Origin: Gluconobacter potus
Lineage (GTDB): Bacteria; Pseudomonadota; Alphaproteobacteria; Acetobacterales; Acetobacteraceae
Reading direction: 5' to 3'
Length of the DNA: 64,000 nucleotides
Assembly: GCF_015244705.1 (NCBI RefSeq)
Contig: NZ_JABCQF010000006.1
Coordinates: forward strand, 62,001-126,000
Shown here: one piece after another, positions 35,907-44,743 of the stretch
Layout of the letters: every line of letters starts with the position of its first letter
Numbering within the stretch: the first letter of the stretch is position 1
The notes under the pieces: model-generated
Seen by the model: only the letters and a program-made list of their open reading frames with translations
What the model was told of the DNA's origin: nothing
The model's database searches: none
Translations under genes and position numbers: made by a program

Positions 35907-36764
35907 TCAGAAAAATCCGATACTTCGACCCGGATACTGAGGTTGCATGATTTCATCCACGCCCCCGCCAGAACGTCGCGCCGCCAGACGGGACCTGCGA
36001 TTGCCGAACGAGAAATCATCACACCTCATTTCGTGATGCGCCTCACCATTCACAGTGTTCCTATCGTGATAATTCCGGAGCGCTGGAAAGGCTGGAAGCG
36101 CATCATGTCCTCGTCCAGCTCCTTCAGATGATGGCGCGTGCACAGTCTGTTTCCGCACTGGCGGAATGCAGGCCGAACCTTCATCCGCCAGTACTGCCCG
36201 GCGAACGACAGGAGACACACCCGCCGCACCATGCCTGATGCGCCTGACAGGCAATGCGCGCTCAATCATTCCCCCCCGACCCGGGAATGCCACCGCTCGC
36301 CCGACATCAGCAGCAGCCAGTTTCCGTGCCCCCACAGTCCGCCCCGATTTTGCATCCAATCGCTCCCACCGTTTCGGAAAAGCAGTCATCTCGTGCAAAG
36401 CCGCACGTATTCCCGCTTTTTCTGCAACAACGGAAAAAGGCTTCAAAGGAAGACATGGTCGCAGGATCCGCACCACCCGCTGTTTTTCCCGCACGGGAAA
36501 CAACACCGAATGAAATACTCCACCCGATTTACAAACAGGCGCAATCTCCTGGATGCCCTCTCTTCTTCGAAAGCCGCCACCCCGCAGCATCCTTCCGGAA
36601 ACCAGAGGCTCCCTGATGCACGACGGCACGATCCCAGCCTGTTTTTTCAACCGTGGCACAGCCGCAACCGGAAACGACCGATGCACCCACGCCAACCCTC
36701 TGGAAGAAGCTGCAAAAAACGTCCTGACCGAGAGAAGAGACCGCCAGATGTGCTCCCGCATCAT
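35907..36764 (-). CDS. Protein in the tape-measure position, unusual composition
   Basis: 285 residues. By position, after the chaperone and before the hub genes, this should be the tape-measure protein, but it is very short and rich in Arg, Gly, Pro and Ala, without the long coiled coil or hydrophobic segments such proteins have. No known motif is visible. The start ATGATG overlaps the stop of the frameshifted chaperone (ATATGATG), so translation is coupled. If it sets tail length at about 1.5 angstrom per residue, the tail would be near 43 nm. Alternatively the true tape measure has been lost and this is a remnant. Confidence 0.55.
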   Translation of the reverse strand: MMREHIWRSLLSVRTFFAASSRGLAWVHRSFPVAAVPRLKKQAGIVPSCIREPLVSGRMLRGGGFRRREGIQEIAPVCKSGGVFHSVLFPVREKQRVVRILRPCLPLKPFSVVAEKAGIRAALHEMTAFPKRWERLDAKSGRTVGARKLAAADVGRAVAFPGRGGMIERALPVRRIRHGAAGVSPVVRRAVLADEGSACIPPVRKQTVHAPSSEGAGRGHDALPAFPALRNYHDRNTVNGEAHHEMRCDDFSFGNRRSRLAARRSGGGVDEIMQPQYPGRSIGFF

Positions 36765-37248
36765 ATCTCTCCCCGATAACCCATCATATCCCAGTCAAAA
36801 CAGTGCCCTTCCCGCTCTCCGGTAATGACACACGCGGCCAGACGCCGCGCTCTCGACCATCCTCGCAAAACATCCCACGGCACGCCGTGATCCAGCAGAT
36901 AAAGCATCTCCTGGAACCCGGAGTGCCGGCTCAGTTTTTTGCGACGTCCCGAAGATCCTCATCCGCATCACGCTCGAAAAGCGGCGTCAGCGCAGCAATT
37001 CCGGCCTTGCCGATCCGACGGGCCAGATCGCGTATTTCATCCTTGGTCTGCGGCATCTGAACCGGCACACCATCAATGGCCGTCACCGAACAGATCATTT
37101 CCGCATAACCGAGCCATGCGGATGCCGACGCGCCATTGATCGCACTGCCAGCCGCCTCGATCAGATCCAGCATATCTGCCGGATCAATCTCGCGCAGCGT
37201 CAGACGGCGGTTGTCGGACAGAACAACTTCCTGCGGAAAATCACTCAC
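36761..37248 (-). CDS. Tail assembly chaperone, long form made by -1 frameshift
   Basis: The 105-residue zero-frame protein ends AKN-stop at 36931. The slippery heptamer A AAA AAC (36940 to 36934) is the last zero-frame codon pair before the TGA. A -1 shift reads on for 57 codons without a stop, beginning LSRHSGFQEMLYLL and ending FDWDMMGYRGEI at 36761, where TGA overlaps the start of the next gene. The fused product has about 162 residues, equivalent to the gpG-gpT type fusion of other tailed phages. No experiment shows the shift, but sequence, position and open frame agree. Confidence 0.75.
36931..37248 (-). CDS. Tail assembly chaperone, short form
   Basis: 105 residues, mostly helical: LREIDPADMLDLIEAAGSA, SASAWLGYAEMI and DEIRDLARRIGKAGIAAL. 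Size and place between tube and tape-measure gene match gpG-type chaperones, made in excess over the frameshifted form. The start overlaps the tube gene stop by four bases. Confidence 0.75.
   Translation of the reverse strand: MSDFPQEVVLSDNRRLTLREIDPADMLDLIEAAGSAINGASASAWLGYAEMICSVTAIDGVPVQMPQTKDEIRDLARRIGKAGIAALTPLFERDADEDLRDVAKN
36934..36940 (-). other. -1 ribosomal frameshift slippery site A AAA AAC
   Basis: Read on the minus strand in the zero frame as GCA AAA AAC TGA. It is a canonical X XXY YYZ heptamer placed directly before the stop codon of the chaperone gene. Confidence 0.8.
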
Positions 37249-37670
37249 GAAATCTTCGTCCTCGTAGAAGCAAAAAACTGAACCGTCTGATGGATCATGT
37301 GATCCGCCTGCCAGGGGTCACTCTTCATCTGCATGGAAACATTGCTGAATTCCCAGGTACTGGTCGTGCCATCCGGTTCGGTGACGTACTGATAGATCGT
37401 CCCGCTGCCGACCGTCCCTGCATTCCAGTATGCGGCTTCGACAGCAGCCACCAGATTATCCAGTGCCGCATTGGCGCGGGCAATCTGGAATGCCCCCCGC
37501 CAGCCATTGGGAACATTGAACTCCAGCGGCACCCCGTTCAGCGGATTTGCGCGCAGGGCCTGCGTTTCCTGGGCCGCACTGAAAGACGTGACATCCCTCA
37601 GATCGACGCGCTGACCATTCCACAGAACGGTAATCCGGCAATCCCGGCCAATGCTGTATGGATTTGCCAT
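37245..37670 (-). CDS. Tail tube protein
   Basis: 141 residues directly after the sheath gene, the usual order sheath-tube. The sequence has beta-rich stretches (ITVLWNGQRVDLRDVTSF, TWEFSNVSMQMKSDPW) fitting tube proteins of contractile phages. One-base junction with the sheath stop. Confidence 0.82.
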   Translation of the reverse strand: MANPYSIGRDCRITVLWNGQRVDLRDVTSFSAAQETQALRANPLNGVPLEFNVPNGWRGAFQIARANAALDNLVAAVEAAYWNAGTVGSGTIYQYVTEPDGTTSTWEFSNVSMQMKSDPWQADHMIHQTVQFFASTRTKIS

Positions 37671-39158
37671 TTAGCCGACACTCCCCGATGCAGAGGACAC
37701 GGTGACAGACGCACCACCCTGCAGATTGACGATGAATTTCTCGTTGATGCCCTGGTAGCGAACCGCCACATCCGCCTGCACATAGCCCAGCGCCGTGCGG
37801 GACTGCGGGTTATTGCTCGAATCACAGACCACACTGTAAGGCAGCTCACCATTCTGAACGCCCAGGATCCCCTGCGACAGCAGCGACGACAGAAAACCCA
37901 GAAGCGTCGAACGGATATCGCTGAACAGCGTGTCGTTGATCACCTCACCGACATAAGCGCCCATGCCACCCGCAAGCGAAGACGCAATATAGTTCGTCAG
38001 GCGCGTATAATTGTCGCCATTCATGGTGCTCTTGCTGGACGAATTATGCCCACAGCGCACCGCCCAGTAAGTGCCACCCGGCGCCGGATTGCAGATCACA
38101 TCAATCCCGGCCGTAAACAGCACTGACAGTTCAGCCGTGGAATAGGTCGCACTGCTGCCCGTCAGACCCGCCTTCTGGCTCCCCACGATCCCCGACAGCG
38201 CCTTGTTCAGACTGGACTGCTCCGGCGAAAGAGCGGCCAGCCTGCCCCCTGCAAATGCCTGCGGGCTGACCAGCATCATGCCGTTGGTATCATCATTCCA
38301 CCACAGCCAGTCACCGAACATCAGCTTGACCGACGCCGCATCCAGCCCACTCGCAGCCTTGACTGCAATCGCATTCGTCACCGTATCGGAAGCCAGCCCG
38401 ACAGCGATCATATAGACCCCTTCGGACGTCCCGAAAGCCGCCTGCGCCGTATAGGACGTGCTGTCCGTGACACCATGCAGCAGCGCCACCGCACAGCCCT
38501 GCCCGCGCAGCGCATACATACCGGTCCGCACCGTACTGTCCTGCCCGATGAACTGAGCCGTCGTCGGCACACCACCATCCGTACCGCCCGAAAGCGTCAC
38601 ACTCGCTGCTGCCACAGCCGGAACCGTCTCCGGAAGCACAACCTTCACCAGCGCATTCAGATCCTGCGCCACTGCCGCTGCAATGGCAGACCAGTCCGCC
38701 CCCGCATAGGTCGCCGCCCCCAGATCCGCATGCGTGACCGCAAGCGCATATCCAGAACCCGTAGCCGTCACGGCCGCCACGATACCATTACCCACGCTAC
38801 CCGTATGAACAGCCTGGATCGTCACGCCATCCAGCGTGCCGGATGCCGCCACATCCGTCCCGTCCGTCACCCGGACGACAACAAAAGACGATGCTTCCTG
38901 CATCACGGCGATATTGACCGCCAGACCTGCATCTGTCGTTTTGTTCTGCTTGGCGCCGAACGCCGCGACATAGTCGCTCATGCCCCCGATCGGCAGTGGC
39001 ATCCCCACAGGACCCCAGCCCGCAGTGCCCACAATGCCCAACTGCGAAGACGATGCTCCCGCCAGGGCCAGCGTCTGCGGCTGGGCGATCTGCACATAAA
39101 GATTTGGCACGGTCAGTGCCGTGGTATTCAGCGTTCCCGCCTGATAGACCAGAGACAT
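37671..39158 (-). CDS. Contractile tail sheath protein
   Basis: 495 residues from the ATG at 39158. The N-terminus (VPNLYVQIAQPQTLALAGASSS, LGIVGTAGWGPVGMPLPI) and the C-terminus (LGYVQADVAVRYQGINEKFIVNLQGG) are typical of phage sheath proteins. The middle carries a variable surface domain. A sheath gene shows that the particle is a contractile, myovirus-type machine. A long stem-loop lies just upstream in the mRNA. The frame can be extended to a TTG at 39176, which is less likely. Confidence 0.93.
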   Translation of the reverse strand: MSLVYQAGTLNTTALTVPNLYVQIAQPQTLALAGASSSQLGIVGTAGWGPVGMPLPIGGMSDYVAAFGAKQNKTTDAGLAVNIAVMQEASSFVVVRVTDGTDVAASGTLDGVTIQAVHTGSVGNGIVAAVTATGSGYALAVTHADLGAATYAGADWSAIAAAVAQDLNALVKVVLPETVPAVAAASVTLSGGTDGGVPTTAQFIGQDSTVRTGMYALRGQGCAVALLHGVTDSTSYTAQAAFGTSEGVYMIAVGLASDTVTNAIAVKAASGLDAASVKLMFGDWLWWNDDTNGMMLVSPQAFAGGRLAALSPEQSSLNKALSGIVGSQKAGLTGSSATYSTAELSVLFTAGIDVICNPAPGGTYWAVRCGHNSSSKSTMNGDNYTRLTNYIASSLAGGMGAYVGEVINDTLFSDIRSTLLGFLSSLLSQGILGVQNGELPYSVVCDSSNNPQSRTALGYVQADVAVRYQGINEKFIVNLQGGASVTVSSASGSVG

Positions 39159-39182
39159 CCCCGGATCGCTCTCCAAAATGCA

Positions 39183-39218
39183 GAAAGCGGGCGCTTCCGA
39201 CAGAAGCCACCCGCTTTC
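39183..39218 (-). promoter_or_regulatory. Stem-loop in front of the sheath gene
   Basis: On the minus strand GAAAGCGGG and CCCGCTTTC form a nine-base stem that continues, after one mismatch, with GGCTTC/GAAGC around a five-base loop. It is followed by TGCATTTT. It could be an RNA processing or stability element raising sheath and tube output, or a partial terminator. It lies about 25 bases before the sheath start. Confidence 0.5.
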
Positions 39219-39254
39219 CTGATGAAATTTCAGCGCTTTGATTCAGCTTCTGCG

Positions 39255-40238
39255 TCAGGCAGCAGCGACCACTGTCCCGAACTGATCAACCCCCAGCCCC
39301 GGATAGGCCGTAGCAGCAGCTTGTGCCGCCACCACCGCCTGCATGGCGTCCAGAGCCGCCGTTACCGTCTGGTTCGCTCCCCCGGGAGCCAGCTCCCCGA
39401 AAGACATCGCTGCCCCGCCCTCTCCAGAGAGGTTCCCGATGCCGCACAGCATTTCGGAAGCCCACTGCACCTGAAGGGTGTCAAAAACCAGCTCATAGAA
39501 ATAATCCCGCCGATACAGCGCCTCGTTCTGCATCGTGTCGACATCGTCCACGCTCTGGAACCGGAGCTGAGCCTCCCGCCCATCCAAAGTGCTGATCCAG
39601 CTCTGCTCCGCCAGCGCCGTATCCAGAACGGACGCCAGCGTCTCCCGCGCCGTCGCATCCGCAGTCCAGATCGAAACCCGATAAAGCTGCGCCTGCCGCC
39701 GCGTCACCCGAACCGACTGCCCATACCCACCAGCATGACCGTTCAGAACCCGACCCGGCACACGGACCGTCACCCCGCTCGCCACACCATCCGTCAACGC
39801 CGCCGCCAGAGCCGCCGCAACCGTCGCTGGCGTATCCTGCGCCGTCACCGCATAAGCCGCAGAAGGCGCACCTCCATGCGGCATGTCATCCAGCCAGACC
39901 GCCACCACACCCGCAGGCGTGAATGTCCCGGAAAAGACGATTTCAACCGTCCCATCCGCAACGACAACCCCAACCGTAGACTCAACCTTCTGCTGCACCC
40001 GCCAGGGCCGCCCCAGAGGTTCCGCCCATTCCGGCATTTTCCGGGGCGCCATGGTGACCGTGACGAAATCGATGTTGTTGCGGATATTCTGCGCCGCAAA
40101 AAGATCGCTCGGCAACAGCCACCCCCGCCGCAGCACCACCTGCCGTCCCGTCACCGAAGCTCCCGAAAGACCCTCCGGATAAAGGACCTGCGCACAGTTA
40201 TAGGCCAACGCCAGCCCGACCCTGGAGGCATCCGTCAT
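39255..40238 (-). CDS. Phage neck/tail protein of unknown family
   Basis: 327 residues between the connector-type genes and the sheath. Position suggests a tail terminator or neck protein, but the length is large for that. It has many Ala/Val-rich segments (ATVAAALAAALTDGVASGVTV) and a pair WTADATARETLASVLDTALAEQ / FYELVFDTLQ, resembling tail completion proteins. No confident family. The structural order, not a motif, carries this call. Confidence 0.55.
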   Translation of the reverse strand: MTDASRVGLALAYNCAQVLYPEGLSGASVTGRQVVLRRGWLLPSDLFAAQNIRNNIDFVTVTMAPRKMPEWAEPLGRPWRVQQKVESTVGVVVADGTVEIVFSGTFTPAGVVAVWLDDMPHGGAPSAAYAVTAQDTPATVAAALAAALTDGVASGVTVRVPGRVLNGHAGGYGQSVRVTRRQAQLYRVSIWTADATARETLASVLDTALAEQSWISTLDGREAQLRFQSVDDVDTMQNEALYRRDYFYELVFDTLQVQWASEMLCGIGNLSGEGGAAMSFGELAPGGANQTVTAALDAMQAVVAAQAAATAYPGLGVDQFGTVVAAA

Positions 40239-40250
40239 TCTTATCCTCCC

Positions 40251-40850
40251 TCAGACCTGCTGAAGCGACATGGTACACCGGATCCCGAACCCGGAAGTTT
40301 CCACCGCATTAACCGTATAAGTTGTGCCCAGATCAGTCGTGACCGTCATATAAGGCGTCAGCACCACCCCGGGCAGAAGCGGAAGATACATCACGGACTG
40401 TCCCGGACGCGTCGCGCCCGGAATCCCACTGCCCGAAGACTCCCCTTTCGCCCGCATGATAACGGCCGCCGGACAATCCGAGACCAGCGTCTCCACCGTT
40501 CCCGTAACCCCGCTGACTGTCACGGTCCGGCTGCACACCACACATAAAGGCGGCCGCAGAGGCTCCACGGACGCGACAAAATAGGTCCGCCCGTTTGCTA
40601 CAAGAATATCGGCAACCTGCGTATCATCCCGCCGATCCGTCAGGACATATTCCGTCGGAATCCCCCACCCGATCGGCCGTGCAAACGAAAAGCCGGCATC
40701 GACGTCAAAAGCCAGCATAGGCTGCGCATAAAGGGTTTCCATCGGCGACAGACCGCCCGAAGGACGATATTGTTCCCCCAAAGCCCCCAGAACGGCCGCC
40801 GCCTTCGCATACCCTCTGGAGAGCCTGGCCGCGATCATTGCCTGCTGCAC
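40251..40850 (-). CDS. Phage head-tail connector/neck protein candidate
   Basis: 199 residues from a GTG at 40850, chosen for GAGGAGG five bases upstream; the start overlaps the coding end of the upstream gene's neighbourhood by none. The middle is beta-rich (VLTDRRDDTQVADILVANGRTYFVASVEP). It occupies the neck position between connector-like and tail genes. No specific family recognised. Confidence 0.6.
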   Translation of the reverse strand: MQQAMIAARLSRGYAKAAAVLGALGEQYRPSGGLSPMETLYAQPMLAFDVDAGFSFARPIGWGIPTEYVLTDRRDDTQVADILVANGRTYFVASVEPLRPPLCVVCSRTVTVSGVTGTVETLVSDCPAAVIMRAKGESSGSGIPGATRPGQSVMYLPLLPGVVLTPYMTVTTDLGTTYTVNAVETSGFGIRCTMSLQQV

Positions 40851-40860
40851 ACAGCCCTCC

Positions 40861-41262
40861 TCAAACCACGATCGCCCGGCCGTCCTGCAATTCCAGACCA
40901 CCCGTCACGCCCAGAAACGCACACAGACGCCGCCGCCACAGCGTGAACAGCATCACCCGGTCCTGCACTTCCCGGCCATTGTGGTACCAGCCCGCAGCCC
41001 GCGCCGTATCCAGATTGTCTGACGCCGCCGTAATCGCGTTTTCCAGCGGATAAAGCTGCGACAGATAAAGCCGGATCTGCTGAAGCTCAGCCCCGGACAG
41101 ACAGTTCATCCGCCATTCCAGTGCCCCTTCCACCTGAAAGAAACGCCAGGATTCCTGATTACCTTCCCGCGCCCCGATCGCGGGATAACCACAGAACCGA
41201 CGGATATCCATTTTCTCTCCTTCCGAGAGAATATCCGTCGATAAACCAACCGTTCCGGACAT
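40861..41262 (-). CDS. Phage head-tail connector candidate
   Basis: 133 residues directly after the major capsid gene. LSGAELQQIRLYLSQLYPLENAITAASDNLDTAR forms helices as in connector proteins of the gp6/gp15 type that attach to the portal ring. The assignment rests on helix content and position. Confidence 0.55.
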   Translation of the reverse strand: MSGTVGLSTDILSEGEKMDIRRFCGYPAIGAREGNQESWRFFQVEGALEWRMNCLSGAELQQIRLYLSQLYPLENAITAASDNLDTARAAGWYHNGREVQDRVMLFTLWRRRLCAFLGVTGGLELQDGRAIVV

Positions 41263-41282
41263 GTCATTCTCCCCGCAAGAGA

Positions 41283-41307
41283 GGCCCCCGCCCTACAGAC
41301 AGGGGCC
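41283..41307 (-). terminator. Hairpin after the capsid gene
   Basis: GGCCCC and GGGGCC pair around a 13-base loop just past the capsid stop, followed on the minus strand by TCTCTTG. A partial terminator or mRNA-stabilising hairpin that favours capsid expression is possible. Confidence 0.35.
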
Positions 41308-41315
41308 GGAAAACC

Positions 41316-42695
41316 TCAGAACGTCAGACCAAGCGCATCCGTGCCAAGGCTCTCGATCACGACACCACGCTTGAGATAGCTGTTCGTGGCTGTCGGAATA
41401 ACGGTCATGTCGGCCGTCACGTCCGTCGGCAGCGCAAAACCGCCAATCCAGTACCAGGACTGCGCAATGATCTGGCGCAAACGATCCAGCGGCTCACGCG
41501 TGACCATCGCCACACTGTCCACCATCTCGATCAGCGCACGCTCGGAATCCGGAATATCGGAATGACCCGTCAGCGCGCAGTCACCCTCAATCAGCGCACC
41601 CTGCCCCAGCAGCAGCGCACGATGAATGGAACCGGAACCCAGAGACGCCTGCTGCGGCGCTTCCGTCGTCGGGATGAACCGCACACCCAGAAGCTCTATC
41701 ACCTGACCGGAACGATACTCTTCCGAACCATAAGCACCACGGTACAGATGCTTGAAATCCGGATCGCGAAACAGCGAAAGAAGCTGCAGATCATCCAGGT
41801 AACAGTGATATGCACCATTGATCATCGGCACGTTGTTACGCCGCAGCGTCGCCACACCGGCCAGAACCTGTTGGATGCCCAGCGTATCCGCCAGACCACT
41901 CGAGCTTGCCGTCTGCAGTGCCGCCGTTGTCAGACGCCCGTTCGGACGGATCACCAGCGGCGCCGTGGAGGCCACAACCGCCTGACCTTCCGTCCCATCC
42001 GCAACCGATACGGACGCCGAGAACGTCATCTGACCCGAAACACCGCCCGGCGCTGTGGACACATTCGTCGCATCCGCCGTCACACTGACAAGGGTGTAAA
42101 CATCCCCGCCCACCGTCACGGTCATACCATTGGTCGCGCTGATCGGCGTCACCTGACCATTCACGATCACGGACTGGAAACCGCGAATATCGTCCACAGC
42201 AATGGTGTCGCCAGCACTGCCCAGCGTTGCCGTCACACGCGTATTGCCGCCCAGATAGCCACCCACACCATTCTGCGCACCTCCAAACAGCGTATTGCGT
42301 GCCAGACGGTCCAGAGACTGCATGGCCTGCACACCATTGGTGTTGGCATTGGCCAGGAACTGCGACGCAATCCCCACGCCACTCGTGACCATGTTCAGGT
42401 CGATCGTATCGCCATACTGGTTGATGGACAGCGTATACTGCTCGATCGACCAGCCGGAGGGGCTCAGACCATTATCGAAATTCGTATTGCCCGTCGGGTT
42501 CAGCGGCGTCGTCACCGGAGCCTTGAGGCTTTTGCGGGTTTTCGTCAGCGTCTCACCGATGGCATTCGGGAACACTTCACGATCGGCAACCTGCCGGAAA
42601 CCCAGTCGGGATTTCAGACCATTCTCGAATTCGCGGGCCAGAAAACCCTGCTGAATGGCGGCCTGAAGCTGAACAGGAAAATTATCAATGCTCAT
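41316..42695 (-). CDS. Major capsid protein (N4 gp56-like)
   Basis: 459 residues from the ATG at 42695. LARNTLFGGAQNGVGGYLGG and the preceding IEQYTLSINQYGDTIDLN resemble N4 gp56-family capsid proteins with an HK97 fold. Residues of about 150-245 form a beta-rich, Thr/Val-rich insertion (TVTVGGDVYTLVSVTADA), probably a surface domain. There is no fused or adjacent protease; a separate scaffold-like gene lies upstream. A longer frame to 42737 has no good ribosome site. Confidence 0.85.
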   Translation of the reverse strand: MSIDNFPVQLQAAIQQGFLAREFENGLKSRLGFRQVADREVFPNAIGETLTKTRKSLKAPVTTPLNPTGNTNFDNGLSPSGWSIEQYTLSINQYGDTIDLNMVTSGVGIASQFLANANTNGVQAMQSLDRLARNTLFGGAQNGVGGYLGGNTRVTATLGSAGDTIAVDDIRGFQSVIVNGQVTPISATNGMTVTVGGDVYTLVSVTADATNVSTAPGGVSGQMTFSASVSVADGTEGQAVVASTAPLVIRPNGRLTTAALQTASSSGLADTLGIQQVLAGVATLRRNNVPMINGAYHCYLDDLQLLSLFRDPDFKHLYRGAYGSEEYRSGQVIELLGVRFIPTTEAPQQASLGSGSIHRALLLGQGALIEGDCALTGHSDIPDSERALIEMVDSVAMVTREPLDRLRQIIAQSWYWIGGFALPTDVTADMTVIPTATNSYLKRGVVIESLGTDALGLTF

Positions 42696-42766
42696 GTGTT
42701 TTTTCCGTAAATGTGTTTTCTGAACCCGGCCTGCCATCAGGCCCGGTCAAATATCGTCCCGGGCCT

Positions 42767-43282
42767 TCAGCCCTGGGCCAGAAACTGCCATTTGCGCGCT
42801 TCATAATCCGCCTCGCTGACGGCGCGCGCATTGAACGGTTCGATCCCGCCCGGGCGTGGCGCTACCTGCCCGACGGTGGTTCCGCTCGAATATCCGGGCC
42901 GCAGCACCTCGCCGAACAGATAGGCCCGCTCCTGACGCGCCTGCTGCAAAGCCTCGGCCACACCAACCACGGAGCCATCATCGCCCCGATTGATCCCTTC
43001 CAGATCAATCAGCCGCACGACATCATCAGGATTATGCGCACCATTGCGGATCGCCTCTGCCCGAAGCGCCGCCACAATGACTTCCCGGTCACTGTCCTGC
43101 CGCACCCGGGCCAGCGCTTCCTCATGACTGCGCTGAAGCGTCTCCTGCCGCATCACAACATCCGTCATTTCCTGACGAACCGCCTCAACCTCGCTCCGCG
43201 CTTCATTCAGCGCCCGACGCAGAGCCTCCACATCCTCAATGGTGTCATCAGTTCCGGACATCATTCCCCCGTCAACACTCAT
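42767..43282 (-). CDS. Putative capsid scaffold protein
   Basis: 171 residues. The N-terminal half is a predicted coiled coil (VEALRRALNEARSEVEAVRQ and QSHEEALARVRQDSDREVI-type heptads); the C-terminal part has HNPDDVVRLIDLEG and a Gly-rich stretch, the pattern of gp20-type scaffolds, where the C-terminus contacts capsid. Its position between portal and capsid supports this. The start overlaps the portal stop by four bases. Confidence 0.7.
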   Translation of the reverse strand: MSVDGGMMSGTDDTIEDVEALRRALNEARSEVEAVRQEMTDVVMRQETLQRSHEEALARVRQDSDREVIVAALRAEAIRNGAHNPDDVVRLIDLEGINRGDDGSVVGVAEALQQARQERAYLFGEVLRPGYSSGTTVGQVAPRPGGIEPFNARAVSEADYEARKWQFLAQG

Positions 43283-44697
43283 GCTTGTTCAGAAGCACAC
43301 CACTGCTCCAGCATTTTCCATTCCGTATTCGGATCAGAATTTCCCGATGCCATCGCAAACATCCGAACCGCCGTCTCGCGGCTCAGAATTCCATTGGAAA
43401 CCGCCGTCACCAGACCCTGCGTCAACGACAGCAGCTCTGGATCGGTAGACGGAAACCATGCCGGCCACCGCAGGCTCATGCGGCAGTACGGCAGGTCCTT
43501 GACCAGCGTTCCCCCGATCCGCAGCCCGTTTTCCAGAACACAGGAAAACCGGCACGCCATCCGGTAAATCGAGAGCAGTGCTCCCTCTCCGTAAGAATGC
43601 CGCAGACGATCCACCAGCCAGATCAGCGGCTGACACATCATCTCCATGGCCTTGCCCGACTGCGCACCACCAACCCGGTCGCCATGCGCCCGGTTGCCAT
43701 GCAGCTGCTCAAGTACCACCAGACGCAGCTCCCGATAATGATCGAGCACCGCCCCTGCCGCATTCCCGTTGATTTCCAGAAGCTTGGCATCACCTTCCGG
43801 CGGCAGCGTCAGCGCCGAAGCCGCCCCACCCTGATGCGCCACACCGTCGGAAAAGCCACCCGTCTTCAGCACCAGCGTCGGATCAGACCCGTATTTCAGC
43901 CCCCGACCTGCCTGTGACAGCAGATAATCCGCCTCGATCACCGTATCGATGGCCCGCTCGAACGTGCACTCACCTTCCGGATCACGCCCACAAGGCCCAC
44001 CCAGATTGCGTATCCACACGATGGGCACGAACCCCAGCCCATGCCGGACGGAGCGGCTCTCGTCCCGAACCCCGCCATCCATTCCCACCAGCCAGGGCAC
44101 GGACACCGCACAATCCAGCGGCGTCCAGATCCGCTGCCACCAGAACTGCGCCCCCAGAAGCTCATCCGCAATCGGATAGCCCTGCGCCGCCAGATCCCGC
44201 CCCCGGACCAGAAACCGCTCCTCGACCCGAAGCAGTACCCCCGTCGCATCATCCCAGAACGGCGTCAGATACGCCGTCTCCAGAACTGAGAGTTTCGGAA
44301 CCCCGGCCGAGACCTCGAACAGGATCGCAACCGACCCCACCGAACCCAGTCGCGCCGCTTCCATAAGAAGTGACGCCAGCCGGGTCTGCGACGCGAACGC
44401 GCTCAGGGCATGCGCCACCCGCGCATCATCCGTCACCAGACCCGGCCAGTGCGTATCCCCGAACAGCAGCGAAACCGACTCATCCACCACCGTCCGACAC
44501 AGATTTGTCCGCACCGAAGGACGCCGGCTCGACAGCGGGATGTATTCCCCCGCCCCCGACTTCTCCATCGAGAACGGATGCGGCAGCGCATCATACTGCG
44601 TCCCGTCCAGAACACGCTTGAGCGCCAGCAGCCGCGCCGTCCGCGCGGACGCACCCGCGGGAACAGCGTAACGCTGTTGCAGGGACAACCAGTCCAT
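43279..44697 (-). CDS. Phage portal protein (SPP1 gp6-like)
   Basis: 472 residues forming the DNA entry ring at one capsid vertex. NLCRTVVDESVSLLFGD near residue 65, FVPIVWIRNLGG and ADYLLSQAGRGLKYGSDPTLVL are typical of this portal family; SGKAMEMMCQPLIWLVDRLR is the helical wing. The start at 44697 has GGAGAACAC directly upstream. It lies 46 bases after the large terminase gene. Confidence 0.87.
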   Translation of the reverse strand: MDWLSLQQRYAVPAGASARTARLLALKRVLDGTQYDALPHPFSMEKSGAGEYIPLSSRRPSVRTNLCRTVVDESVSLLFGDTHWPGLVTDDARVAHALSAFASQTRLASLLMEAARLGSVGSVAILFEVSAGVPKLSVLETAYLTPFWDDATGVLLRVEERFLVRGRDLAAQGYPIADELLGAQFWWQRIWTPLDCAVSVPWLVGMDGGVRDESRSVRHGLGFVPIVWIRNLGGPCGRDPEGECTFERAIDTVIEADYLLSQAGRGLKYGSDPTLVLKTGGFSDGVAHQGGAASALTLPPEGDAKLLEINGNAAGAVLDHYRELRLVVLEQLHGNRAHGDRVGGAQSGKAMEMMCQPLIWLVDRLRHSYGEGALLSIYRMACRFSCVLENGLRIGGTLVKDLPYCRMSLRWPAWFPSTDPELLSLTQGLVTAVSNGILSRETAVRMFAMASGNSDPNTEWKMLEQWCASEQA

Positions 44698-44743
44698 GTG
44701 TTCTCCATTGTTTCAGGCCGCGATCCCGACCCGAACGGTCGGT

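Noticed and set aside
36138-36779. Plus-strand frames opposite the tape-measure-slot gene
   Set aside because: Because the minus-strand gene has an odd composition I considered these, but they have no ribosome site and break the four-base overlap pattern of the cluster.
38475-40547. A 690-codon open frame on the plus strand across the sheath and neck genes
   Set aside because: It is antisense to genes with clear phage signatures, is full of Arg, His and Pro as expected of a high-G+C shadow frame, and has no ribosome site or recognisable domain.
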